From Nemertoderma westbladi (lineage: Eukaryota > Xenacoelomorpha > Nemertodermatida > Nemertodermatidae): 64,000 nucleotides of DNA. The first letter of the stretch is position 1, and every line of letters starts with the position of its first letter. The notes beneath the pieces are model-generated. The model did not search any database and was not told where the DNA came from. It was given only the letters and a program-made list of their open reading frames with translations. Where the stretch lies: assembly GCA_032718475.1 (NCBI GenBank), contig JAUCBJ010001551.1:62001-126000 (forward strand). The letters are read 5' to 3'. Shown in pieces: positions 1 to 13,500 of the stretch. Both the position numbers and the translations under genes were made by a program.

Positions 1-612
1 GTAGTCTGTTTGAGTCGGGACTCTTTCTGACTTTTGTGGACTTCAAGAAAGCATTCGCTCAGTGGTCAAGAAAGCATTCGCCTCCATGCTCTATAATACG
101 CTAGGTCTATCAGATGCACAGCTTCTACTGAATAAAGTGGAGAGGGCTGCTAAGGAGTTTGGATTGCATATAAATGCTACCAAATTTTACTACCTTTTAA
201 TGTTGATGGAAATTGACCACAATTGATAATAATCAACAAAGGAAGGTTTGCGACTTCCAGTACCTTTGGTCATGGATAGATAGCAGCAAAATAGACAGAA
301 GTTATAAAAGCAAAAGCATGGCTGACTCGATAAAAAATGGATACCATCTGGAAATCAGATCTCTCCAGGCACCTGAAGACTAAGTTCTTTGGAGCCACGG
401 TGGAAAGTGTACTTTTATACTGGGGTGAGACATGGACCATGGCCATGCCTGGACACTGACGAAATCACTTGAACAACGAATTGATTGTTGCTACACATGA
501 CAGCCCTAAACATCAGCTGGAGACAACACATGACAAACTACGAGCTTGCACAGTTTACATTGTAAACTTTGTCATGCACTGAAATCTTTAAGAGTGTAAT
601 GCCGAACCAATG
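1..612 (+). mobile_element. Decayed non-LTR retrotransposon fragment (reverse transcriptase)
   Basis: Pieces of a LINE reverse transcriptase read in shifting plus-strand frames. Near position 30 the frame gives FVDFKKAFA, the core of the motif holding the first catalytic aspartate. Around 130-180 it gives LLNKVERAAKEFGLHINAT, and around 260-290 DFQYLWSWIDSS, followed by a stretch matching the thumb region of marine-invertebrate endonuclease/reverse transcriptase proteins. A short direct duplication (caagaaagcattcgc) at about 44-90 and many frame breaks show the copy is dead. The 5' part lies outside the window or is lost. The 3' edge is set by the satellite at about 621. Confidence 0.7.
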
Positions 613-620
613 ACTTGCCA

Positions 621-3600
621 TTCTCACGTAATTCGAACTGCGCACATTTGTACCTCTCTTCTCTATATTTGTCTCAGGTAATTCGAACTGCGCACATTCA
701 TACCTCTCTTCTCTATATTTGTCTCAGGTAATTCGAACTGCGCACATTCGTACCTCTCTTCTCTATATTTGTCTCAGGTAATTCGAACTGCGCACATTCG
801 TACATCTCTTCTCTATATTTGTCTCACGTAATTCGAACTGCGCACATTCATACCTCTCTTCTCTATATTTGTCTCAGGTAATTCGAACTGCGCACATTCG
901 TACCTCTCTTCTCTATATTTGTCTCAGGTAATTCGAACTGCGCACATTCGTACATCTCTTCTCTATATTTGTCTCACGTAATTCGAACTGCGCACATTCA
1001 TACCTCTCTTCTCTATATTTGTCTCAGGTAATTCGAACTGCGCACATTCGTACCTCTCTTCTCTATATTTGTCTCAGGTAATTCGAACTGCGCACATTCG
1101 TACCTCTCTTCTCTATATTTGTCTCAGGTAATTCGAACTGCGCACATTCGTACCTCTCTTCTCTATATTTGTCTCAGGTAATTCGAACTGCGCACATTCG
1201 TACATCTCTTCTCTATATTTGTCTCACGTAATTCGAACTGCGCACATTCATACCTCTCTTCTCTATATTTGTCTCAGGTAATTCGAACTGCGCACATTCG
1301 TACCTCTCTTCTCTATATTTGTCTCAGGTAATTCGAACTGCGCACATTCGTACATCTCTTCTCTATATTTGTCTCACGTAATTCGAACTGCGCACATTCA
1401 TACCTCTCTTCTCTATATTTGTCTCAGGTAATTCGAACTGCGCACATTCGTACCTCTCTTCTCTATATTTGTCTCAGGTAATTCGAACTGCGCACATTCG
1501 CACTTCTCTTCTCTATATTTGTCTCAGGTAATTCGGATTGCGCACATTCGTACATCTCTTCTCTATATTTGTCTCACGTAATTCGAACTGCGCACATTCG
1601 TACCTCTCTTCTCTATATTTGTCTCACGTAATTCGAACTGCGCACATTCGTACCTCTCTTCTCTATATTTGTCTCACGTAATTCGAACTGCGCACATTCG
1701 TACCTATCTTCTCTATATTTGTCTCACGTAATTCGAACTGCGCACATTCGTACATCTCTTCTCTATATTTGTCTCAGGTAATTCGAACTGCGCACATTCA
1801 TACCTCTCTTCTCTATATTTGTCTCAGGTAATTCGAACTGCGCACATTCGTACCTCTCTTCTCTATATTTGTCTCAGGTAATTCGAACTGCGCACATTCG
1901 TACATCTCTTCTCTATATTTGTCTCACGTAATTCGAACTGCGCACATTCGTACTTCTCTTCTCTATATTTGTCTCACGTAATTCGAACTGCGCACATTCG
2001 TACCTCTCTTCTCTATATTTGTCTCACGTAATTCGAACTGCGCACATTCGTACATCTCTTCTCTATATTTGTCTCACGTAATTCGAACTGCGCACATTCG
2101 TACCTCTCTTCTCTATATTTGTCTCACGTAATTCGAACTGCGCACATTCGTACCTCTCTTCTCTATATTTGTCTCACGTAATTCGAACTGCGCACATTCG
2201 TACCTCTCTTCTCTATATTTGTCTCACGTAATTCGAACTGCGCACATTCGTACTTCTCTTCTCTATATTTGTCTCACGTAATTCGAACTGCGCACATTCG
2301 TACCTCTCTTCTCTATATTTGTCTCACGTAATTCGAACTGCGCACATTCGTACATCTCTTCTCTATATTTGTCTCACGTAATTCGAACTGCGCACATTCG
2401 TACCTCTCTTCTCTATATTTGTCTCACGTAATTCGAACTGCGCACATTCGTACATCTCTTCTCTATATTTGTCTCAGGTAATTCGGATTGCGCACATTCG
2501 TACCTCTCTTCTCTATATTTGTCTCACGTAATTCGAACTGCGCACATTCGTACATCTCTTCTCTATATTTGTCTCAGGTAATTCGGATTGCGCACATTCG
2601 TACCTCTCTTCTCTATATTTGTCTCAGGTAATTCGAACTGCGCACATTCGTACCTCTCTTCTCTATATTTGTCTCAGGTAATTCGAACTGCGCACATTCG
2701 TACTTCTCTTCTCTATATTTGTCTCACGTAATTCGAACTGCGCACATTCGTACCTCTCTTCTCTATATTTGTCTCACGTAATTCGAACTGCGCACATTCG
2801 TACTTCTCTTCTCTATATTTGTCTCACGTAATTCGAACTGCGCACATTCGTACTTCTCTTCTCTATATTTGTCTCACGTAATTCGAACTGCGCACATTCG
2901 TACTTCTCTTCTCTATATTTGTCTCACGTAATTCGAACTGCGCACATTCGTACCTCTCTTCTCTATATTTGTCTCAGGTAATTCGAACTGCGCACATTCG
3001 TACTTCTCTTCTCTATATTTGTCTCACGTAATTCGAACTGCGCACATTCGTACTTCTCTTCTCTATATTTGTCTCACGTAATTCGAACTGCGCACATTCG
3101 TACTTCTCTTCTCTATATTTGTCTCAGGTAATTCGAACTGCGCACATTCGTACCTCTCTTCTCTATATTTGTCTCACGTAATTCGAACTGCGCACATTCG
3201 TACTTCTCTTCTCTATATTTGTCTCACGTAATTCGAACTGCGCACATTCGTACCTCTCTTCTCTATATTTGTCTCACGTAATTCGAACTGCGCACATTCG
3301 TACCTATCTTCTCTATATTTGTCTCACGTAATTCGAACTGCGCACATTCGTACTTCTCTTCTCTATATTTGTCTCACGTAATTCGAACTGCGCACATTCG
3401 TACCTATCTTCTCTATATTTGTCTCACGTAATTCGAACTGCGCACATTCGTACTTCTCTTCTCTATATTTGTCTCACGTAATTCGAACTGCGCACATTCG
3501 TACCTCTCTTCTCTATATTTGTCTCACGTAATTCGAACTGCGCACATTCGTACCTATCTTCTCTATATTTGTCTCACGTAATTCGAACTGCGCACATTCG

Positions 3601-4440
3601 TACCTCTCTTCTCTATATTTGTCTCACGTAATTCGAACTGCGCACATTCGTACATCTCTTCTCTATATTTGTCTCACGTAATTCGAACTGCGCACATTCG
3701 TACCTCTCTTCTCTATATTTGTCTCAGGTAATTCGAACTGCGCACATTCGTACATCTCTTCTCTATATTTGTCTCACGTAATTCGAACTGCGCACATTCG
3801 TACCTCTCTTCTCTATATTTGTCTCACGTAATTCGAACTGCGCACATTCGTACCTATCTTCTCTATATTTGTCTCACGTAATTCGAACTGCGCACATTCG
3901 TACTTCTCTTCTCTATATTTGTCTCACGTAATTCGAACTGCGCACATTCGTACCTCTCTTCTCTATATTTGTCTCAGGTAATTCGAACTGCGCACATTCG
4001 TACTTCTCTTCTCTATATTTGTCTCACGTAATTCGAACTGCGCACATTCGTACATCTCTTCTCTATATTTGTCTCACGTAATTCGAACTGCGCACATTTG
4101 TACCTCTCTTCTCTATATTTGTCTCACGTAATTCGAACTGTGCACATTCGTACATCTCTTCTCTATATTTGTCTCACGTAATTCGAACTGCGCACATTCG
4201 TACATCTCTTCTCTATATTTGTCTCACGTAATTCGAACTGCGCACATTCGTACATCTCTTCTCTATATTTGTCTCACGTAATTCGAACTGCGCACATTCG
4301 TACATCTCTTCTCTATATTTGTCTCACGTAATTCGAACTGCGCACATTCGTACCTCTCTTCTCTATATTTGTCTCAGGTAATTCGAACTGCGCACATTCG
4401 TACCTCTCTTCTCTATATTTGTCTCACGTAATTCGAACTG
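621..4440. repeat. 50-bp satellite, left block (about 76 units)
   Basis: Tandem 50-bp units start at gtaattcgaactg (first full unit at 628) and run without an indel for exactly 76 periods to 4428. Units differ at a few fixed places: the base after gtac (c, a or t), the pair before gtaatt (cac or cag), cgcac against tgcac, and gaactg against ggattg. Each unit has a pyrimidine-rich tract (tacctctcttctct, then tttgtctca) just before gtaatt. The block ends inside a unit at the LINE insertion and resumes in the same register after it. I see no gene in it. Confidence 0.98.
4430..4440. repeat. Target site duplication, left copy (11 bp)
   Basis: aattcgaactg is the last satellite sequence before the LINE. 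The same 11 bases resume the satellite at 7530-7540, where the unit continues with cgcacatttg. Taking out the LINE and one copy restores an uninterrupted 50-bp unit, as expected from target-primed insertion. One caveat: every unit contains these bases, so the true duplication could only be shorter, or longer if it was copied across whole units. Confidence 0.75.
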
Positions 4441-7265
4441 GTGCAGGTGGTGTAGCCCTTTACATGAGGAAGGATAAAGTGAATAGTTTCAGTGAAGTGA
4501 AATCTGGAGATAATATTGTTGGCGTAATTGCTCATCTTCACTCCTCAAACGAGCCATTTCTGATTCTTTCAGCCTATGCCCCAGATTCGGGGAAACCTCA
4601 AGAAGTCTACGATGAGTTCCTGGGCCGCCTCTATGGGTTACTGGAGCAGTATTCAGCATGCATCCCCATCATCCTCACTGATGCCAATGCTGATCTTGGT
4701 AGTCTGCAGGGAAACAGATTCCTCACTGAGAAACCATCTTACAGAGGCCGGATTCTTAACTCTTTTCTAAACGATAATAATTTAAGGGCCATCGATACTC
4801 ACAAGCAGTTCACTGGGCCAGTTATAACGTTTTATGGGCACAACGGTGGTCAGTCATATATTGACCATATATTGACTCCAATGTTAAACATGGTTTTGAT
4901 AAAAGATGGCTGCGTATATGAAGAAGATCCTGGTAGTAACTACTCAGATCACGTACCAGTAATTGCGACATTTTCGGTTATGTTCAACAATGACCATTCA
5001 GGGCAGAAAGTGAAGCCAACCACAAGGAGGAAAATCATGAAATTTAACTGGGCTAAACCAACTGAAGCCCAAAAGGAAAGATATAAAGTTGCTGTTGACA
5101 CACTTCTATTGGAGAATATCCATAAAATAAAATCTGAACTAGGTGGAAAACCTTCTACTGCAACTCTCGATGGTGTGATGGAGAACATACAGTCTGCAAT
5201 TCATGATGCTGCAATTCAGAATATTCTAGTAGCAAAGCGAAAGACTGGTATAAAAAACATAAGAATTCGGTCCAAAATTCTACACCAGAGTTCGAAAACA
5301 ACACAACAATTGTACCAACTATGGAGTGAAGAAGGAAAAGGCAATGAACACCCCCTTGCTACAGTGTTCAAGGAGTCCAAACGACGCACAAGGCGTATCA
5401 AAAATTTTCTCTCTAAAAACTCAGTCGCACAATCAATACATAAATGGGCCAACAAATTCAACTCAAATCCGAAATACTTTTGGGCAAAGGTAAATAAATC
5501 AAACGGAAATGGTATACCCCCCTCGATGGAAGATAAGTTGCGCGATAGTTATGTGAGAAAATTTTCCAACAATGCCTCCAAGTTGAGTGATGAACTACTG
5601 ACTGACATGGACTTGGCGTGTGCAAACTCAGTGGTGCCACAAATATCCTCACTGACAGTGAAGAGAGCAATTGCAGCACTATCTACAGGGAAAGCCCCTG
5701 ATAACTCTTCGCTCACTATTGAGCATTTGCTACATTTGAACCCAGAGCCAATATGTGAAATCTTAGCAATTGTGTTCAACCTCTCATTCATGCTGAAGAA
5801 AGTTCCTAATATATTTGGACATTCGGTTCTGACAAGCCTCTATAAGGGCAAGCATCGGGATGTTTACTCTCCTAAATCGTATCGCCCAATATCATCAATC
5901 AGCATTTGGGCCAAATTGTTTGAACATGTTGTGCTGAAGAGCTTCCTTAGCAGCATAGATCTCCATGAGAACCAGACAGCCTACCGTAGTCACATTGGGT
6001 CTGATGTAGTCATTGCAACGATGTTAGAGTGCATTGAGCATCTGCGGATGAAGAACAAGTCAGTATATCTCTGTCAGCTTGATATAGAGTCAGCATTCGA
6101 CACTGTTGACTATAACGTTCTGGGCTGCAAAATGCTGGAGTGTGGAATAAACCCTCACATTGTCGCTACTGTCCTTAACTATTACACCAGAAGCCTCTAT
6201 TTTCTCAAGTTCGGCAGTGATGTTGATGCTATAGGCATCCATGTTTGTAGAGGCCTGAAACAGGGATCACTCCTCTCACCAGTCCTCTTCAATTTGTATA
6301 CTAAATCCATTCTTGATGATTTGAAAAGTTCCAACCTCGGATGCTGGATAGACACACACTGGTTGGGAACAATCTCTTACGCTGATGATTTCTTGTTAGT
6401 CTCTAACACGCAGGAGGGAATGGAGAAAATGTTTACCATGTTCCATAATAGCGCAGCAGAAATGAAACTTACAGTAGAAAAATCCAAAGTAAACTGGACT
6501 GTGTTCAACAATCACCAAGGCTGTCATAGGCCAACATTTCTTTATCTGAACGGCAAAGTGGTTCCAAGATGCGAAAAGTTAAGCTTCTTAGGGTACGATT
6601 TGGCTACTGTTATGACTAACCCCTTAAGCAAGACCCTGCAGACGATAGCGGCACTAAGCCAGACCCTTAAGAACAAGGGATGGACCTCTGAATGGCTGCC
6701 TGTTGAAACCGTATCTCACCTCTGGAGAACAGTTGCACTGCCTGTAATTTTATACGACCTGAGATTACACATTGGTTACCTCTCCCAGAACGACATGGAT
6801 AGACTCGATGCCGCCCACAGAAATGCTCTGCGCAGCTTACTCTACATTGGGCGCTATGTTAGCAACCCCACACTGGAGCACCTTACGAGCATCAATGCCC
6901 TATCAGTGGAAGCAATGCGACAAGCGGTGGGAACCATGGTGCGAATTATAGATTGTCCCAGCAAGGCTTTACAGGGATCGTTTATTAACTGCTCTGTTGC
7001 TAGTCTCGATGGAACCTCTGGGTCACGGTATCGGGGAGTGCTAAACTCTTTTATAAAAGCGCTATCTATCTTTCCCCTTCCACAGCTTGAGTCCCTATTG
7101 ATGTACCGCTATGACAAGAAGTCCCTGATGAATCGTATCTCGCACGGAGCAGCATTGACTGGGGATAAGGCCAAGGCCAGCTTTATCGAAGAAACATTTA
7201 ATCTTAGAACATTGAGTCTCGGAGAAAAAAGAACCAGAATTAGGGACTACTTCGGTATTGTGTAA
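4441..7265 (+). CDS. Endonuclease/reverse transcriptase ORF2, N-terminally truncated
   Basis: About 940 residues without a stop. The frame stays open upstream into the satellite, so it has no start codon of its own at the 5' edge; the first internal ATG is near 4463. The N-terminal 190 residues are the C-terminal part of an APE-type endonuclease: an LSAYAPDSG-like strand, a DANAD motif and the terminal SDHVPV motif with the catalytic aspartate and histidine. The upstream catalytic residues are missing. The reverse transcriptase follows, with LDIESAFDTVDY (first aspartate), GLKQGSLLSPVLFNLY and the YADD box encoded at 6378-6389. The thumb and a C-terminal region without a clear zinc knuckle run to the stop at 7263. 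In a full element this protein nicks DNA and copies the element RNA. Without the full endonuclease this copy is unlikely to move by itself. Confidence 0.85.
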
Positions 7266-7529
7266 TACACTGTGTTCCCTGTGCAGTATTAATGACTCTG
7301 CATCGTTTGGAAGCAGAGCAAACCCCGAGGTCATAATTCTTTTTTTTTTTCATTTGCATCCATCCATGGCTATTTTAAATGCTTTGTTCTTCCTTTTAAT
7401 TTGAATATATTGTATCCTTTATTTTGTATCACTGGTGCAGTGTGTGAAACTTTGTTCGCTTTTTATTTCTTATTAACGTGCAGCGAACTTTTACTGTTGT
7501 CGGCTGGGTCCGAATTAAATGAATTAATG
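4441..7529 (+). mobile_element. 5'-truncated non-LTR retrotransposon (LINE) inside the satellite
   Basis: A 3.1-kb insertion interrupts the 50-bp satellite. It holds one long open frame (endonuclease then reverse transcriptase), a short 3' untranslated region after 7265, a T-rich stretch near 7338-7351, and a simple AT tail near 7512-7530 (gaattaaat, gaattaat). It begins inside the endonuclease domain, so it is 5' truncated, the common result of aborted target-primed reverse transcription. The intact reading frame means the insertion is young or recently homogenised. The clade is not assigned with certainty; the endonuclease plus YADD-box layout fits the CR1/Jockey-like elements. Confidence 0.9.
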
Positions 7530-10500
7530 AATTCGAACTGCGCACATTTGTACCTCTCTTCTCTATATTTGTCTCACGTAATTCGAACTGTGCACATTCG
7601 TACATCTCTTCTCTATATTTGTCTCACGTAATTCGAACTGCGCACATTCGTACATCTCTTCTCTATATTTGTCTCACGTAATTCGAACTGCGCACATTCG
7701 TACATCTCTTCTCTATATTTGTCTCAGGTAATTCGAACTGCGCACATTCGTACCTCTCTTCTCTATATTTGTCTCAGTGATTTGAACTGCGCACATTCGT
7801 ACCTCTCTTCTCTATATTTGTCTCACGTAATTCGAACTGCGCACATTCGTACATCTCTTCTCTATATTTGTCTCACGTAATTCGAACTGCGCACATTTGT
7901 ACCTCTCTTCTCTATATTTGTCTCACGTAATTCGAACTGTGCACATTCGTACATCTCTTCTCTATATTTGTCTCACGTAATTCGAACTGCGCACATTCGT
8001 ACATCTCTTCTCTATATTTGTCTCACGTAATTCGAACTGCGCACCTTCGTACCTCTCTTCTCTATATTTGTCTCACATAATTCGAACTGCGCACATTCGT
8101 ACCTCTCTTCTCTATATTTGTCTCAGGTAATTCGAACTGCGCACATTCGTACATATCTTCTCTATATTTGTCTCACGTAGTTCGAACTGCGCACATTCGT
8201 ACCTCTCTTCTCTATATTTGTCTCACGTAATTCGAACTGCGCACATTCGTACCTCTCTTCTCTATATTTGTTTCAGGTAATTCGAACTGCGCACATTCGT
8301 ACATCTCTTCTCTATATTTGTCTCACGTAATTCGAACTGCGCACATTCGTACATCTCTTCTCTATATTTGTCTCACGTAATTCGAACTGCGCACATTCGT
8401 ACCTCTCTTCTCTATATTTGTCTCACGTAATTCGAACTGCGCACATTCGTACCTCTCTTCTCTATATTTGTCTCACGTAATTCGAACTGCGCACATTCGT
8501 ACTTCTCTTCTCTATATTTGTCTCAGGTAATTCGAACTGCGCACATTCGTACCTCTCTTCTCTATATTTGTCTCACGTAGTTCGAACTGCGCACATTCGT
8601 ACCTCTCTTCTCTATATTTGTCTCACGTAATTCGAACTGCGCACATTCGTACCTCTCTTCTCTATATTTGTTTCAGGTAATTCGAACTGCGCACATTCGT
8701 ACATCTCTTCTCTATATTTGTCTCACGTAATTCGAACTGCGCACATTCGTACCTCTCTTCTCTATATTTGTCTCACGTAATTCGAACTGCGCACATTCGT
8801 ACCTCTCTTCTCTATATTTGTCTCACGTAATTCGAACTGCGCACATTCGTACCTCTCTTCTCTATATTTGTCTCACGTAATTCGAACTGCGCACATTCGT
8901 ACCTCTCTTCTCTATATTTGTCTCACGTAATTCGAACTGCGCACATTCGTACCTCTCTTCTCTATATTTGTCTCACGTAATTCGAACTGCGCACATTCGT
9001 ACCTCTCTTCTCTATATTTGTCTCACGTAATTCGAACTGCGCACATTCGTACCTCTCTTCTCTATATTTGTCTCACGTAATTCGAACTGCGCACATTCGT
9101 ACATCTCTTCTCTATATTTGTCTCACGTAATTCGAACTGCGCACATTCGCACTTCTCTTCTCTATATTTGTCTCACGTAATTCGAACTGCGCACATTCGT
9201 ACCTCTCTTCTCTATATTTGTCTCACGTAATTCGAACTGCGCACATTCGTACCTCTCTTCTCTATATTTGTCTCACGTAATTCGAACTGCGCACATTCGT
9301 ACTTCTCTTCTCTATATTTCTCTCACGTAATTCGAACTGCGCACATTCGTACCTCTCTTCTCTATATTTTTCTCACGTAATTCGAACTGCGCACATTCGT
9401 ACCTCTCTTCTCTATATTTGTCTCACGTAATTCGAACTGCGCACATTCGTACCTCTCTTCTCTATATTTGTCTCACGTAATTCGAACTGCGCACATTCGT
9501 ACCTCTCTTCTCTATATTTGTCTCACGTAATTCGAACTGCGCACATTCGTACCTCTCTTCTCTATATTTGTCTCACGTAATTCGAACTGCGCACATTCGT
9601 ACATCTCTTCTCTATATTTGTCTCACGTAATTCGAACTGCGCACATTCGTACCTCTCTTCTCTATATTTGTTTCAGGTAATTCGAACTGCGCACATTCGT
9701 ACATCTCTTCTCTATATTTGTCTCACGTAATTCGAACTGCGCACATTCGTACATCTCTTCTCTATATTTGTCTCACGTAATTCGAACTGCGCACATTCGT
9801 ACCTCTCTTCTCTATATTTGTCTCACGTAATTCGAACTGCGCACATTCGTACCTCTCTTCTCTATATTTGTCTCACGTAATTCGAACTGCGCACATTCGT
9901 ACTTCTCTTCTCTATATTTGTCTCAGGTAATTCGAACTGCGCACATTCGTACCTCTCTTCTCTATATTTGTCTCACGTAATTCGAACTGCGCACATTCGT
10001 ACCTCTCTTCTCTATATTTGTCTCACGTAATTCGAACTGCGCACATTCGTACTTCTCTTCTCTATATTTGTCTCACGTAATTCGAACTGCGCACATTCGT
10101 ACTTCTCTTCTCTATATTTGTCTCAGGTAATTCGAACTGCGCACATTCGTACCTCTCTTCTCTATATTTGTCTCACGTAATTCGAACTGCGCACATTCGT
10201 ACCTCTCTTCTCTATATTTTTCTCACGTAATTCGAACTGCGCACATTCGTACTTCTCTTCTCTATATTTGTCTCACGTAATTCGAACTGCGCACATTCGT
10301 ACCTCTCTTCTCTATATTTGTCTCACGTAATTCGAACTGCGCACATTCGTACTTCTCTTCTCTATATTTGTCTCAGGTAATTCGAACTGCGCACATTCGT
10401 ACCTCTCTTCTCTATATTTGTCTCACGTAATTCGAACTGCGCACATTCGTACCTCTCTTCTCTATATTTGTCTCACGTAATTCGAACTGCGCACATTCGT

Positions 10501-13500
10501 ACCTCTCTTCTCTATATTTGTCTCACGTAATTCGAACTGCGCACATTCGTACCTCTCTTCTCTATATTTGTCTCACGTAATTCGAACTGCGCACATTCGT
10601 ACATCTCTTCTCTATATTTGTCTCACGTAATTCGAACTGCGCACATTCGTACCTCTCTTCTCTATATTTGTTTCAGGTAATTCGAACTGCGCACATTCGT
10701 ACTTCTCTTCTCTATATTTCTCTCACGTAATTCGAACTGCGCACATTCGTACTTCTCTTCTCTATATTTGTCTCACGTAATTCGAACTGCGCACATTCGT
10801 ACCTCTCTTCTCTATATTTGTCTCACGTAATTCGAACTGCGCACATTCGTACATCTCTTCTCTATATTTGTCTCACGTAATTCGAACTGCGCACATTCGT
10901 ACCTCTCTTCTCTATATTTGTCTCAGGTAATTCGAACTGCGCACATTCGTACATCTCTTCTCTATATTTGTCTCACGTAATTCGAACTGCGCACATTCGT
11001 ACTTCTCTTCTCTATATTTGTCTCACGTAATTCGAACTGCGCACATTCGTACCTCTCTTCTCTATATTTTTCTCACGTAATTCGAACTGCGCACATTCGT
11101 ACATCTCTTCTCTATATTTGTCTCACGTAATTCGAACTGCGCACATTCGTACATCTCTTCTCTATATTTGTCTCACGTAATTCGAACTGCGCACATTCGT
11201 ACCTCTCTTCTCTATATTTGTCTCACGTAATTCGAACTGCGCACATTCGTACCTCTCTTCTCTATATTTGTCTCAGGTAATTCGAACTGCGCACATTCGT
11301 ACTTCTCTTCTCTATATTTGTCTCAGGTAATTCGAACTGCGCACATTCGTACCTCTCTTCTCTATATTTGTCTCACGTAATTCGAACTGCGCACATTCGT
11401 ACCTCTCTTCTCTATATTTGTCTCACGTAATTCGAACTGCGCACATTCGTACTTCTCTTCTCTATATTTGTCTCAGGTAATTCGAACTGCGCACATTCGT
11501 ACCTCTCTTCTCTATATTTGTCTCACGTAATTCGAACTGCGCACATTCGTACCTCTCTTCTCTATATTTGTCTCACGTAATTCGAACTGCGCACATTCGT
11601 ACTTCTCTTCTCTATATTTGTCTCAGGTAATTCGAACTGCGCACATTCGTACCTCTCTTCTCTATATTTGTCTCACATAATTCGAACTGCGCACATTCGT
11701 ACCTCTCTTCTCTATATTTGTCTCACGTAATTCGAACTGCGCACATTCGTACCTCTCTTCTCTATATTTGTCTCACGTAATTCGAACTGCGCACATTCGT
11801 ACCTCTCTTCTCTATATTTGTCTCACATAATTCGAACTGCGCACATTCGTACCTCTCTTCTCTATATTTGTCTCACGTAATTCGAACTGCGCACATTCGT
11901 ACCTCTCTTCTCTATATTTGTCTCACGTAATTCGAACTGCGCACATTCGTACCTCTCTTCTCTATATTTGTCTCACATAATTCGAACTGCGCACATTCGT
12001 ACCTCTCTTCTCTATATTTGTCTCACGTAATTCGAACTGCGCACATTCGTACCTCTCTTCTCTATATTTGTCTCACGTAATTCGAACTGCGCACATTCGT
12101 ACTTCTCTTCTCTATATTTGTCTCACGTAATTCGAACTGCGCACATTCGTACCTCTCTTCTCTATATTTGTCTCACATAATTCGAACTGCGCACATTCGT
12201 ACCTCTCTTCTCTATATTTTTCTCACGTAATTCGAACTGCGCACATTCGTACCTCTCTTCTCTATATTTGTCTCACGTAATTCGAACTGCGCACATTCGT
12301 ACTTCTCTTCTCTATATTTGTCTCACGTAATTCGAACTGCGCACATTCGTACCTCTCTTCTCTATATTTGTCTCACGTAATTCGAACTGCGCACATTCGT
12401 ACTTCTCTTCTCTATATTTCTCTCACGTAATTCGAACTGCGCACATTCGTACCTCTCTTCTCTATATTTTTCTCACGTAATTCGAACTGCGCACATTCGT
12501 ACCTCTCTTCTCTATATTTGTCTCACGTAATTCGAACTGCGCACATTCGTACATCTCTTCTCTATATTTGTCTCACGTAATTCGAACTGCGCACATTCGT
12601 ACCTCTCTTCTCTATATTTGTCTCACGTAATTCGAACTGCGCACATTCGTACCTCTCTTCTCTATATTTGTCTCACGTAATTCGAACTGCGCACATTCGT
12701 ACTTCTCTTCTCTATATTTGTCTCACGTAATTCGAACTGCGCACATTCGTACCTCTCTTCTCTATATTTGTCTCACGTAATTCGAACTGCGCACATTCGT
12801 ACTTCTCTTCTCTATATTTCTCTCACGTAATTCGAACTGCGCACATTCGTACCTCTCTTCTCTATATTTGTCTCACGTAATTCGAACTGCGCACATTCGT
12901 ACCTCTCTTCTCTATATTTGTCTCACGTAATTCGAACTGCGCACATTCGTACTTCTCTTCTCTATATTTCTCTCACGTAATTCGAACTGCGCACATTCGT
13001 ACTTCTCTTCTCTATATTTCTCTCACGTAATTCGAACTGCGCACATTCGTACCTCTCTTCTCTATATTTTTCTCACGTAATTCGAACTGCGCACATTCGT
13101 ACCTCTCTTCTCTATATTTTTCTCACGTAATTCGAACTGCGCACATTCGTACCTCTCTTCTCTATATTTGTCTCACGTAATTCGAACTGCGCACATTCGT
13201 ACTTCTCTTCTCTATATTTCTCTCACGTAATTCGAACTGCGCACATTCGTACTTCTCTTCTCTATATTTCTCTCACGTAATTCGAACTGCGCACATTCGT
13301 ACCTCTCTTCTCTATATTTTTCTCACATAATTCGAACTGCGCACATTCGTACCTCTCTTCTCTATATTTGTCTCAGGTAATTCGAACTGCGCACATTCGT
13401 ACATATCTTCTCTATATTTGTCTCACGTAGTTCGAACTGCGCACATTCGTACCTCTCTTCTCTATATTTGTCTCACGTAATTCGAACTGCGCACATTCGT

